The notes beneath the pieces are model-generated. The model searched no databases. It was not told the DNA's origin and worked only from the letters and a program-made list of their open reading frames with translations. Both the position numbers and the translations under genes were made by a program. From Sciurus carolinensis (Eukaryota > Chordata > Mammalia > Rodentia > Sciuridae), in contig NC_062214.1 of assembly GCF_902686445.1 (NCBI RefSeq), positions 45,021,454 to 45,085,453 on the forward strand: DNA of 64,000 nucleotides, written 5' to 3'. Positions 46,601-58,364 of the stretch are shown here, one piece after another. Numbering within the stretch: the first letter of the stretch is position 1; every line of letters starts with the position of its first letter.

Positions 46601-49404
46601 AATTATTCAGAACACAATCAAAAGAAATTTGTGTGAAATCTATTTTTCAGTAAAATTCCTTTTTGTTTTTCATTTTTGAGGACTAATATCTATGTATTTT
46701 TACCAAATCAAGAATTCTTTATTGAACACGTGCTTTATTGAACAGGTGCTGTTCTAAGTGTTCAGGATTATAGCCGTAAACTAAACCTTTGAAAATGGAA
46801 AAATGGCTTAAAATGCATACATACATACATACATAGATGCATACATAGTCCATATATAGAGCTACATTTCACCTTGGACAATTAAGGTTTTCAATTTTGA
46901 AAAAAAAAATGCAATTTTATAAAACATGACTTGCTTTTGTTTTCTAAACTGTTTTCACCAAATTAATCCCTCTCGATCTCCTTCCTTTCCATGATCTCTG
47001 CCTTTACATACACATATTCATAATGTACCAGGAGGTATATGTGAGAGGAGTATCAGCAAAGTGGAAACAATGCCTGCGCTAGAACTTCACAACATAATTG
47101 GGAGCTGGCGTTGCAGTAGGTGATACACATCTGAGAGAGAAGAGGGTACATCAAGGTCCAGCCTGGCAAGGAAAGAATCTGAAGGTGAAACCACTAGGAA
47201 GAATGGAGTCCATTATTACATGAGACTCAAGGGCAACATGTAGAGTGGGGTGCAGGAGAGTGACCCAAAGGAGACCTAGTTTAGAGCCAGCATAGTGGGA
47301 AGCTGCACCCTCCATGCCTTCCATGAAGGCCTGGCTGTGGGATATGGTGACCCATTAAGGATGGTGTTGATTCTGTGGCAAGAGAGGAAGGATGGGACTG
47401 TGCAGCATTATCATGGTTTCTCAACAGATCACTAGAATGAAAACTTTTCCTGAGGGGATCGTCTTTTGTCTAACAGTGATAAGTCATTTTATAGCACAAC
47501 TACTCCTTTCTATGAAACCACCCCCCAACCACACACACACACATTTGTTTAAAGTACTCATTTTGTGGGCATTTCTGACCCCAGGGAGCCAAACTTTCAC
47601 ATGGAGGAGGAGGGTGTTTTAAAGTTGCTGAAGAAAGCAATTTCCTAACCCTTTTTTAAAAACATCTACATAGGTAAAAAGTTAGCATTTTCTGACACCT
47701 AACTCCACAATTGATTGGTTCCAGTTTTCACGAACTCCATTATTTACAGGGGCCAGACTGGTAATGTGGGGCTAATACCCACAGGTAACCTGGGCTCTTC
47801 CCAAGGACAAAACCCTGTTTCATCTGCTTGGCCCATTAGCCCTCTCACGAACTCCCAGCTGGTGTGGTGACATGATGGTGGTGTTGGCACTAAGTCTTAG
47901 CACTAGGGAGACACCAGGCAGGGACTGTGGTGGACAGAAGAAAAACACACTGTGAAGAAGCCAATTGTTACCAGCAGGAAGGGATGCATATGGGGGGCGG
48001 CGGGGCGGGTCACAGATGTTCTAATTCTTCGGAAGAAATATTTTAAAAGTTTTTAAAATGCAAAAATCTCCTGGTTTTACAACATGGCTAACAACCTTCA
48101 GTTCTGTGACTAAGCAATACAGGGAGGACAAATGCAGTTCAGAGCCCACTTGTGGGCTGGATTCTGTTTGCAGGCAGTTAGTTTGTCAGCTCTGGGTTTT
48201 GAATGTTTGCCTTGACATTGAGCTAAAGCTGCTTCCTGGTTGCCTCTGCTCTGCTGTTCCCAGTTCTGTAGACTGGTCTCCTATTTAAAAACCTCCCAGG
48301 ATCTGGAAATAATTCCTTCTTGGTTTTAATGGCTCCCAAATACCTAAGGCACAATGGTCAGGATTTCTCTGGACTGAATCCAGATTGGTCAAAGCCCCTT
48401 TCAAATGTGACCTCTAGAGCAGCACAGAACTTCTGGATGATCCTTAAGGTTATAGAAGCACAGAGATGATGGCCTAACTCCTGTAAGGGGACTACAGGCT
48501 TCATGCACTGCATTCCAGAAAATACTGATGAGGTTGCTGGCTGTGCATGTTGTCTCTGGCTGTCTGTTGTCTCTCATCTCCAATTTGTGATCATTTCAAA
48601 ACTTCCAGATGTTGTTTGCAATGAGTGCTATCAAGCCGTGTCACCCTCTTCCTGCACTTCCACAGTTGATTATCGAAACTCGAGTACATGACATTATATT
48701 CTACCCTCTTCAATCTCATCTTGGTAGTTTGGACCTGAAAATCTAACCCATCAAGATTTCCTAATTTCTGATTTTCCCTAGGGTCAAATTAGTTAGCCTT
48801 CTCATCTTTATTACAAGTGATAGTCTGATAAATATGTTCTAGACCCTTGTGAAAGTTACTGATAAAATTGTGGAATAGAAGAGAAGTTGGACAAGCCATA
48901 GCATAGAAACCATATCAGAAACAAGGCCCTCAGTCAGTCTGCTGGTTTATGAATTACTACTTTTCCAGTCTGGTTACAGTGAAGTCATCCAGCTCTCAGA
49001 GGGCCATAGTTTTCTCTCACATCTGCCAGATGGTCTTGATACTTAATCTTATGCTTTATCAAAATTAAAATTTGCACTTATATGCTTCCCCTAAGCTCTG
49101 AAAAGTATGTTTGAGATACCTTAGTCTTTGTGAGCACATTCTTTTCTGAAAGGTCATGAACTAATTAATAGTGTAGTCTAACAATTTTATAAGAAATCCA
49201 TGTAACATTCCAAAATTCATCCTTTTCAACAATACTTAAAAATGAGAAAAATATTTCTCTGTTCCTGATTTTGAGTGTATCCATTATTCTACATGACTTC
49301 TAAAGGAAAAGAAATTAGTCTTTAAGGTTCTAGATCATTGCTATTTATCTGTTCTACAATCAGATATGGGTGATCCTGAATCAGGACCTTTTTTGAAAGT
49401 ACTG
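46601..49404. other. Unique DNA with small tracts
   Basis: (ATAC)n at 46815-46847; a G-rich run at 47991-48009 ('ggggggcggcggggcggg'); (AC)n at 47530-47544. Start of an old repeat is possible at 46715-46790 ('gaacaggtgctgttctaagtgttcagg'). Short frames at 48.0-48.7 kb are unsupported. Confidence 0.4.
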
Positions 49405-49465
49405 TTTTCTTTCTTTTCTTTTCTTCTTCTTCTTCCTCCTCCTCCTCCTCTCTCTCTCTCTCCCT
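49405..49465. repeat. Pyrimidine microsatellite (CTT/CCT/CT)n
   Basis: TTCTTTTCTT then TTC, CCT and CT repeats. The minus frame rich in E/K is an artefact. Confidence 0.95.
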
Positions 49466-49479
49466 GCCGCCCCTTATTG

Positions 49480-49569
49480 GGTTGGGGTGGTAGCTGCGGT
49501 AGAGTACTTGTTTAGTGTGCACAAGGCCCTGAGTTTGATCCCCTGTACTGAAAAAAAAAAACCAAAAAC
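49480..49569 (+). repeat. ID-type SINE
   Basis: 'gggttggggtggtagctgcggtagagtacttg', 'acaaggccctgagtttgatcccctgtactg' and an A tail. Confidence 0.85.
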
Positions 49570-50289
49570 TGAATATATGAATTATATGAATACTTTTCCC
49601 CATTAGTGTTTTCTCAGTGGTTTGTATTTTACTTCATTCACTAAGACAATTTCCTGTCCTTTTCCATTTGAAGAGGATATGTCAGTTCTAGAAGATGGAG
49701 AATCATGAGAATACTGGTTAACAGTACTGACTGGCTAAGATCAGGGCCAGGAACTCCTTTTTTAATTTAGTGTATAGATTTTAAATATGAATCAATCAGG
49801 GTCACCTTATGGCAGTTATGTTGGCTGTTCTTTCATGCTTACCCATTTTCTATCTCAGAGAAATATTTTAATTTTAAAACTTAAAATATTCCATTGTTAA
49901 AAATCTCTCATTCCTTATTTCCTTTTACAGTCTCAACCTACCCACGGGAATATGCCATTTCTTCCTATCAATTGTATTTTGCATTGTACTTCCCAAGTGT
50001 CTGGTTGTACTTGCATTTTTCTCCCATTTTTATACAAACTCAAGTACTCATATAAACTAATTACTTTCTGTAACACCGAAAAGTTACAAAATCCTTATTT
50101 CAAATTGCTAAAATATGGATCTAAAATAGCATTTTTCCTTGTTTGCTTCCTGTCTTCAGTAAGATGAAACTGCTTGCCAGCTGAGAGCTTATTTAATGTT
50201 TGTTGCTTTTAGTAGAATGTGCCTTGGAGTTAGTATCAAGTAGTAGAAATCCCCATTTCAACCATATCTTGCTTTGGGCCTGTTTAGAA
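49570..50289. other. AT-rich unique DNA
   Basis: Nothing recognised. Confidence 0.35.
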
Positions 50290-51075
50290 ATTTGGATTAA
50301 AAAAAATCACTGTCCATCTCTTTCATTCAGGGTCTGGCTCCATTCTGGCAACTGCTCTAAAATCCAGTCTCTCTTCTGTGTATTTTCCATTCATAGGTAC
50401 TTCAATCCCATCCTGGAGTGATTTCTTTGTTTTTGGTGCTGCTATTCCCTTGCAGAAATTCCTCTTACACTCAATTTTCCAAGTGAAGACTTGAGACTGC
50501 TAGACCCAATCACGTGTAAGACTTGCCAATAGGATATGTCTTACTTGGCCAATCTGCTGAAAGTAACCCTTTATCTCTTTCTGCTTTTCTATGAAACCAT
50601 TCTTCTCCTTTTCCTTCGCCTCTATCTCCATCTCATCCTTTCAAATATGGTCTTTAAATGCTCCAAAGAGTTCTATTATTCTTTTCCCTTATCATTCTCT
50701 ATACCCCTGCAAATCTAGCAGGTACCGCAATGCATCAGTCCACCTCCTGCATAGGTATCTAATCCATTTCCCTGCCACTGGCATAGATCAGGACCCTGCT
50801 GTCTCTCTCAGAACTCCTTACTTGGCCCCTACAAATGTTTTCATCACTCCCTCTTCCATGTGTATGAGGCTTGTGCATGTACATAATCCTATACTCTGCC
50901 ATACAGAAGTTTCTGACATTTCAAATGTAATGCTTTTTCAAAGCTTGTTTGTGAGCAACTGTTATCCCCTTAGTTGGGATATCTTATTTATAATTCTATT
51001 TTTTTTTTTTTTTGTGGTGAAGACAGTGCCTGGTATATGGCAGAGACATTTTAAATGTTGACAAATGCATAAATG
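50290..51075 (+). repeat. Probable old dispersed repeat, family unclear
   Basis: Pyrimidine-rich text with 'acagtgcctggtatatggcagag...aaatg' tail (51025-51065) reminiscent of MIR3/L2 ends. The 156-codon frame 50591-51061 lies in it, is S/F/I/L-rich from T/C-rich DNA, and crosses the T-run at 51000; not a gene. Confidence 0.4.
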
Positions 51076-52698
51076 GTTCTGTATGGCAAAATACAACACA
51101 TGGTACAGTTTGACTTCCACTCTGAAGTGTATGGAAATGAACAGAAGAAATTATAGATCTTCCCAGGAAAATCCCATTGGACAAAAGAAACAGGGTCGTT
51201 ACAGCTTTAAGGAACAGGGTCATTTTGAAGATGTGTAAACTAGGAGCAGAATTTAGCAAAAAAAAACTGTTGACATCATGGTGTGAGAGAGCAGCTCGGG
51301 TATTATCAAGTATATCTGTTAACTGAAAAATGAAAATAAATCTCACTTGTGACAGAATGAAGAACAAAATTACTTTTTCTTAGGCAGCCCAGTTTTCTCC
51401 ATCAAATGCTGATAGTTCCAGAAAGTAGAGATGGTGAATGCCATTGAGACTATTGTTCTATTGAAGTGGACGTTTATTTTAAAAAGCCACCATCTGTTTG
51501 ATTCAGGGTGAACTCCTCCTAATGGGCACACTGCATATTGTGTGGCAAGCTTTTCCCCGAAACAAGTTATCTGACAAGGAGAAAGTAAGTCCTGGCTCAA
51601 ATGGTTTTGGAAACTTCTATCAGCTGACCATGGTTTGATTTTGAATCTTTAGTTGGCTTGGGAACTGTAAACATAACATGTGGCAAGCTTCCCATTTATA
51701 ACACTCTAGGCATAGGAACAGGCCCTCTGATTGCCCATGAGGGATAGAAAAAGCAGATGGTAGGTGAGTTGGCCCTCATCACTCAGAAGGGCAGTGGTCA
51801 CAGGACGAAGGCTCCACTTGACAGATTTGATTTAGCCCACTGAGAAGGTTACAGGAAAAGCCAGGAGGGACAAAGGGGCTAGGCTGAAATGTTACAGAGG
51901 GTGCTTTCCAAACACAGCCAATCCTACTGTGTTCATATTTTATTTTTTTTTTGCTCATTTAAGACAATGATATTTTTCAGTTTTCTATGTACCTCATCGA
52001 CAGTTCCAACTGTTTGATCAGTTAGCCAAGAGAACCCCAAACAAGAACTTCTTTGATATTGATTCTAAGCTAATTTACTGCTTAAAATTCCAGAAATAGG
52101 CAAATTTGTTCCAGCAATGCCCTAATCCTCAGCATAATCAGAAATGTTGTGTTTTCTTGAAACTTACTGAATAAAATCAGTGGGCAATGCATTTCTACTT
52201 CTAGCTAAATCTTACACAAAAATGAATCCCAGTTGACCCTATTTTAAGGCAGTTAAATACCAATCATTCACTGGGGAGGGAACAGGGATGTAAGAATAAC
52301 TGCTCCAAAGTAATTCCATTGGCTCTTTTCTTCATTTGTCTGGATATGCATGCTTAATACTAAAAAAGAAAATGTTCCCCCTCTAAGGGATTTATAGAAT
52401 GTCTGAACATGTCCTTTGTTCACTGAACAGTCATTCTCATACCTAGGAAATGAGTGACACTGACATAAAATGAGCAGTTCTACTTAACAGTTGAAATCTA
52501 AATGTTAGGTATTAAATGGGGATACAGGACTTCCACATAAAGTGGCCAATATTGCTAATAAAATTTTCCCTTCTTTGTTAGCACTCACCAATGTACCTAC
52601 TATCTCAAGGGAAGAGGTAATGGCAATCTTCCTCAGATTTCTGGTCTCTTAAATGAATTATTTTTTCTATGGCAGAGTACACGAGCTGTTGCCTATCT
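51076..52698. other. Unique non-coding DNA
   Basis: Short frames only; no repeat recognised. Confidence 0.35.
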
Positions 52699-52786
52699 TT
52701 AATTTTTTCATGGTCAAGGACGGAACTCAGGGCCTTGTGTGTGCTAGGCAAGTGCCCTGCCACTGAGCTAAATCCATAACCCTGGG
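52699..52786 (-). repeat. ID-type SINE
   Basis: 'tcaaggacggaactcagggccttgtgtgtgctaggcaagtgccctgccactgagctaaatcc', the reverse ID core. Confidence 0.88.
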
Positions 52787-53193
52787 GCTTTCTATCTTAA
52801 TGGGTCTTAGTTCATATGTCAATACAGTGTTGCCAAGGGCTTCCTGCCAGGCTTTAGGAAGGGGACCAATTCTACATACCTGGGAACAGAGTTCCTTGAG
52901 TTTCAGAACAGGTTACAGGCGGGTCTGTGGTTTGTGGCCTGCGTGGCTGCACATGGAAAATGTATTTCCTCTATTATTGTTTTCATGGAAGCTGACTGCC
53001 TTGAGAGGTCTCATTCTCCTGCCAAGCCAGAACTGGCTTTGAATGCAGAAAGCAAGCAACAGTGAAAAACATTGGGAAACATGAACAACCTGGACCTGGA
53101 ATCCTTTCTTAGTTGTGCTATTTCCCTGTAGTAGCCAATTACTTACTTTGAAAATGATGACACAGAAAGAATGAGGATTACAGGGGACCAAAG
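52787..53193. other. Unique non-coding DNA
   Basis: Two overlapping short frames, no domain signature. Confidence 0.35.
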
Positions 53194-53198
53194 GTCTC

Positions 53199-53608
53199 TT
53201 TTAGTCAACTCTTTTGTTGTTGTAACTAAAAGATCTGGACAAGAACAATCAAAGGAGGAAATTAGAGGTCTTAGTCCAAAAACAGTTAGCTCCATTTCTC
53301 AGGGCTGGAGGTGAGGCTGAATATTATGGTGGCAGAGTGTGATGGAGGAAAACAGCTCGGGAATCATATCAAGAAGCAGAGAGGGAGACTCCACTCACCA
53401 GATACAAAATGTATACCCAAAGGCAGACACCCAGTGACCCACCTTCTCCAGCCATATCCTACCTGCCTTCAGTTGCCACTCAGTTAATCCCTACTAGGGG
53501 ATTAATTCACTGACTGGGTTCTCATAACCCAATCATTTCACCTCTGAATATTCTTGCATTGTCTCATACATGAGCTTTTGGGGAATACCTAATATCTAAA
53601 CCATAAGA
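53199..53608 (-). mobile_element. Solo LTR, MaLR-like, second copy
   Basis: Same family and orientation as 2545-3015: 'gttgttgtaactaaaagatctggacaagaac', 'ggtcttagtccaaaaacagttagctcc', 'tctccagccat', 'catgagcttttggggaatacc', 'aaaccataaga'. GTCTC at 53194-53198 and 53609-53613 is a 5-bp target duplication. The outer TG...CA are decayed. 410 bp, shorter than its sibling. Confidence 0.8.
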
Positions 53609-53613
53609 GTCTC

Positions 53614-54309
53614 TCTTCCTGTCAATCCATCCTTAGTGAGCAATAAACTAATTAGGTAGAGAGAATTGGTACAATATATGTTTATAAAAGTGAAACATAT
53701 ACAGGTAGGTTAGTTTTATGTAGTGTTTGCATTCTTCCTATAAGAATAAAATATATATGCACAGATGAGCTATAAAATGTGAATTGCATAATTTCAGCAC
53801 TTCCATATTAAAAGCTTTTAGATTTGTACATTAAATGGACACTGCACAATACAAAGAAGAATTAAAAAATTAATGCTAACAATTAAAAATTGTAAGTCCT
53901 TTACACAGAGCGACATTAGCGAAAATAAAACTACCATGAGAAGTCAGAGGTACTACAAAAGAATGGAAAAAACTTCATATTTTAACACCTTTAAAGGCAT
54001 TTCTTCCTGCTTTTTGAAACAGAGCACCACATTCTCTTTCTGTACTGGGGCCTACAGGTTATGTGTCTGGTCCTGGATCTAAGTGAGTCCAAGGTACTGC
54101 TGATCTCCTCAGTCCTTATGGGGCCTACATGGGCTTAGGGGCAGCGCAAGTGATCGTTATACTCCTTCTCTACCTTTGCCCCTATGTCAAGCAGTCCTGG
54201 TTGTACTAGGATGAGAATTTCTTGGTGCTTATGGGGGGACAGTCAGGGAGGTTTCCCTCTGGGATCATCCAGAATACCATCTCTACCAGAGCTGGCTCTT
54301 GGGTTTGTC
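53614..54309. other. Unique non-coding DNA
   Basis: AT-rich to 54000, then transitional to the L2 below. Confidence 0.35.
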
Positions 54310-54632
54310 ACAGGCACCTTGGTGCCTTCTACCTAGAATGTTGCCCAAGATCTTGGACAGTTTCTCTCTCATCCTCCAATGTTTGCCCAAATGCTCTCTC
54401 CTCAGAGGACTGCTCTTTAACCTGAGCCTCATTTACCACAATGCTCTCTCATTTCTTTTTGGAACTTTTCCCAATTAGCTTATGCATTTCTTAGTTTGTT
54501 TTCTCTATGAAGTACGCAGGCAAGAACCTGGTCTCCCTTGTTCCCCACTATAGCCCCGGCTCCCATCTCTGGACTTGGCAGAAACACCATAGGAAATGTT
54601 TGTTTGGTAAATGAATAAATGTAATTAGACAC
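54310..54632 (+). repeat. L2 LINE 3' end
   Basis: Order matches the L2 terminus: 'tctacctagaatgttgccc', 'ctctctcctcagaggactgctc', 'tttctctatgaag', 'acctggtctcccttgttccccactatagccccggctccc', 'gtttgtttggtaaatgaataaatg'. Confidence 0.75.
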
Positions 54633-55504
54633 CCATAATTAGGATTTGTTAAGATTATTCAGTGTTTTTCAAAATTCAAATCTAAGACTTGTGTCAATGA
54701 AGCAGCAAAATCCAGACATCATCTATGACATAATCAAACAGGTTTAGATTTTTGCCAAATCATGTGTGAACCTGGATGTTTCAACAAAACATTAAGGAAA
54801 CAGTTAATTATTGATAGCCTAGGCAGACACATATATAGTTTTAAAAGTCAGTATATTTTTTTAAAGAAATAGAAAACAACAAAAAACTGAACAAACCAAA
54901 AAACTCCCTTTTTCTCTTAGTTTTAAAAATATTTTCCTCATTTTCTCCTCTTGTATTCCTCATTTCTTATCAAAATATTAGCCATTCTGCAGATAGAAGA
55001 ATAGTTAAGCGATTGCAAAGTTTTCTCCACATGACTACATTTCCATAAGAAAATTATGTAACACTTGATTTATTGTTTTAAATAGTAAAGCATCAAAGTA
55101 TAAGACACTTCTTGTCTTATACTTTCTCTCTCAAAGCATAAGGCAAAAAATGCTCAACATTTTTATTATAAGTAAATAATAATCAATATTCTTATATTGA
55201 TTAATTTTTAGATTACTCAATATTTTATATTGATCATTATATTTATAAATATAAATTTATTTTACTATTTATTATTTATAGTTATATTGATCAATATTTT
55301 ATAATGATCTTTTTTTCTTTTTACCATTTCTTTCCTAATTTCTGTACAAAGCTGTCCTCTGAGATGTCAAGTTTACTGCTTTATGAGTTATTTTAGAGGA
55401 CAGAATTTCCTAACTCACATTAGCATAAGTAGCCCTAGCCAGCATCATAACTGTCAATATGATCAATTGGAAAGTTTTGAAGTGATACTAAATAACATCC
55501 TTTG
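54633..55504. other. AT-rich DNA with hairpins
   Basis: 55095-55125 is a perfect 13-bp stem, 5-base loop hairpin (AAAGTATAAGACA / TGTCTTATACTTT). 55140-55312 is almost pure A/T with recurrent 'atattgatca' words on both strands. No gene. Confidence 0.6.
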
Positions 55505-55727
55505 GAAAAAAAAAAAATATATATATATATATAGGTACTGTGGATTGAACTCAGAGATGCTTTGTCACTGAGTACATACCCGGCTCTTTTTATTTTATTT
55601 TGAGTTAGGATTTTACTAAGTTGCTTAGGGCCTCACCAAATTGCTAAGGCTGGCCTCAAACTTGTGATCCTCCTGCTTCAGCCTCCTGAGTTTCTGGGAT
55701 CACAGGGGTGCACCACCACACCAGGCT
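55505..55727 (-). repeat. MEN / B1-dID SINE with (AT)n
   Basis: (AT)n then 'ggtactgtggattgaactcagagatgctttgtcactgag', 'gttgcttagggcctcaccaaattgctaaggctggcctcaaac', 'cctgagtttctgggatcacaggggtgcaccaccacaccagg'. The B1 half carries a small internal duplication. Confidence 0.93.
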
Positions 55728-57232
55728 CCTTTGAACTTAAAATATTTTTTTTCCTAAACTTGATTAATTCAATGGTGCAAAATTAACTTTTATTTGAAAG
55801 AGCAGTCTTTGACAAAATAACAAGGCATGTATTTTAAAATAAGAAGTTTGGAAGTAGGGAAGGTGATGTGGCAAAAATCACAATGGACTTAAATAAAACG
55901 GTATTTTCTAGTTTGCAAATGATTTTTTTTTGTTTTGTTTTTTGGGTTAACTTGGCCTAACATACTTGACTGATGGGTGTCCAGTTCATCCTAGTTGATA
56001 TGCAAACTGACAAGTTAATTGCTGAATAGGGCTTTCTCATATCTGTCAAGAAGCTCTTTTTAACAGAATGTGAAAGAAAAACTCCATGCTGAAGGCTGAA
56101 TCCACACCAGTCATAAGATTATGTCTGGAGTGCTGTGGAAATCATTGCAGAGAATGCCATCTCCAAACCACCACCACCATCGTGGACAAAGCACCAGAGA
56201 GTGTGCTAGAGGGAATAATGCTGCCCTGGCCCCCGGGGAAGGACCAGATGGGACCTAATAGCTCTTTTCTACTACTAATTTCTATGATAATTCTAAGTTG
56301 CCACATGGCATATGTATTTTTTTTTTAATCTAAGGCAGAATGTCAGACAATGAAGTGACCAGGATTTTAATGAAAGGTATTTTCATGAACTGTATCTATT
56401 CGGACGTGATATTTCTTACCTTCCTCCATCTACTAGCAACACATCATTTACAATTAGGTTGGGAGAAGTTTATGGAGAAAGGTCAAGCACAATGCGTTTT
56501 TAATCATTATCAATACCAATTAGAAACAAATATTTCTAGGAAGTCAGATGCTTTTTGCAACGATTTTATGAAGTCATTCACATCAAGTTCTTTTAATTAA
56601 AGATTATGCTTGGATTTAGCAACTATGGCACACCAGGTAATGTTGAGAGAAAAATTAGAGAAGTAAAAATTCTTCCATTTTTAGAGACAAATCAGGAATT
56701 AGAGGAAGAATATTAGTGATTCGGGAAAATTACAAAAGAATTTCTGGCCATTCTTACTGGTGAGTCCAAATGCAACTCCATTTGGGACACCTTTCCTTCT
56801 CCTTCCAACTAGATGCAATTTCTCTTCCTGTGACCTTCCAGAACTCTATTTGCATTTCTCAGGTGGCACATGCCACATTCTTTAATTTATTAGAGACATT
56901 TTACTTGCTTTGGGGAGGTGCTCTGAATGAGACCATTATATTTTGCTCAGCATTCCTCTTTATAAACAGACTGCAACACCCAGGGAGGATAAAGGAAGAG
57001 ATTGAACTTGGAGAAAAATACCGACAGAACCATGAGCATCTCATGATAGCCATAGCTTCTCACACACAAATTTATGTGAGTAAATCCATGAAAATAAAAT
57101 CTTCCTAGGTTCAATGTAGCACAAATTATATTTAATATAAATTAACAAATAGTGTGAAAATCATACTATGTTATTTTCAACATAGAATGAAAAAATTCTC
57201 AATTCTATTTTCAATTCAGTTTTAATACTTAC
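55728..57232. other. Unique DNA with unsupported plus-strand frames
   Basis: Frames 56086-56328, 56340-56600 and 56770-57108 follow each other on the plus strand but have no shared domain, start context or splice logic, and the first is partly T-run derived. Not called as genes. Confidence 0.35.
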
Positions 57233-57431
57233 CTTTCATGAAAAACTATCCGGAATCTCGCTTCTGGGAGTAATAGTAAGTTACATATTAGAGCAAAAAG
57301 ATACAAGCTCTGGTAGAGTGGGATGAGGCACTTCACAGCCCTGCTGGCGTTGATGCACGTGGCACATATAAGGCTTGGCAGCAGCTTCCCACTCACTATG
57401 GCTCCATCGAACAGAGGACCAAAAATGGAAC
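57233..57431 (-). CDS. Candidate internal exon of a membrane-protein-like gene
   Basis: On the minus strand, an acceptor ('tttttctattctgatcaacag', polypyrimidine then AG at 57432-57433) precedes and a consensus donor (AAG|GTAAGT, GT at 57231-57232) follows a 199-bp block. One frame is open throughout: two bases, 65 codons, two bases (phase-split at both ends). It begins '[20 protein letters not shown]', contains one strong hydrophobic helix ('[13 protein letters not shown]') and a weaker one ('[11 protein letters not shown]'), and ends '[11 protein letters not shown]'. I do not recognise the family. No ATG or partner exon was found in the window, so it may be an isolated exon of a large-intron gene, a pseudogene remnant, or a coincidence. 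The overlapping 63-residue ATG frame is in a different register and is not favoured. Confidence 0.35.
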
Positions 57432-57795
57432 CTGTTGATCAGAATAGAAAAATGCTTATTTTTCAAAACCAATAAAAGCTATGTGAGAATAGATAACTGA
57501 TATTTATAACCTGGAATGAACACATAGGCAGTCATCCTCAGGGCAAGTGCTGACCTTCAACAGGACATGGGTAGAGAAGGCTTTCAACTCAGGGAAAGCA
57601 GGACTGCTCTAGGAACTCTTGAGAAAAGCTTCTTGTTAATGGGAAATTATCACTGTTTTTTGTTTTTTCTTTTAAGTGTGTGTATGCTGTCATTTATAGA
57701 AATGCCACTATTCTTTCTAAGGGCTTAATCATGTAGAGTATGTGTTACACAGATACCAGTTTTGGACTGGCAATGTTCCTATTATGGGTATTGAC
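57432..57795. other. Unique non-coding DNA upstream of the candidate exon
   Basis: Would be intron if the exon is real. Nothing else recognised. Confidence 0.3.
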
Positions 57796-58012
57796 TGGGT
57801 TTTTTGTTTGTTTGTTTGGTACCAGGGATTGGAACTCAGGGGCACGCGACCACTGAGCCACATCCCCAGTCCCATTTTGTATTTTATTTAGAGACAGGGT
57901 CTCACTGAGTTGCTTAGCACCATGCTTTTGCTGAGGCTGGCTTTGAACTCGTCATCCTCCTGCCTTAGCTCCTGAGCTGCTGGAATTATAGGTGTGTGAC
58001 CCTGCGCCCGGT
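57796..58012 (-). repeat. MEN / B1-dID SINE
   Basis: (GTTT)n start, 'ggtaccagggattggaactcaggggcac', 'cactgagccacatccccagtccc', 'gagacagggtctcactgagttgcttagcaccatgctttt', 'gtgtgtgaccctgcgcccgg'. CpGs partly retained, so relatively young. Confidence 0.93.
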
Positions 58013-58139
58013 GCCTGTTGAGTCTTAAAGGAGATGATCACCATCACCATCAGTCAACAACTACATGGTCCTACTTAGAGTTCTTGTTTTTTTTGAGCTT
58101 TTCTCTTTGCTTCCAACAGACTGCATGGCCTCATTTCCT

Positions 58140-58345
58140 TCTACTTCTTCAACAGAGACATGGTTTTCCTTTGCTGAACCCATTTCCACCAGGTAGGCAA
58201 CCTGCAAAGTTTTCATGCCTGTCTTTTTTGGATTTCTTTCTTTTCTCTACCCTGCTTCATTAGAGTTTTATTCACTAATAGGGATATGGTTAGCTCCATG
58301 AGATCAGGGACTGATTCTACCTTGTAATTCATATTAATTTACTAT
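58140..58345 (+). repeat. L2-like 3' fragment
   Basis: 'ggttagctccatgagatcagggactgattctaccttgtaattc' corresponds to the L2 'aagctccatgagggcagggactttgtctgtc' text. Confidence 0.5.
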
Positions 58346-58364
58346 TTAACTTGCTTGCTCATCT

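Noticed and set aside
50591..51061. 156-codon plus-strand open frame, longest in the window
   Set aside because: Composition follows T/C-rich DNA, it crosses a T-run, overlaps probable old repeat text and shows no domain or splice sites.
56086..57108. Three consecutive plus-strand frames as a possible small gene cluster
   Set aside because: No homology, no start or splice logic, and one ends in a T-run derived phenylalanine tail.
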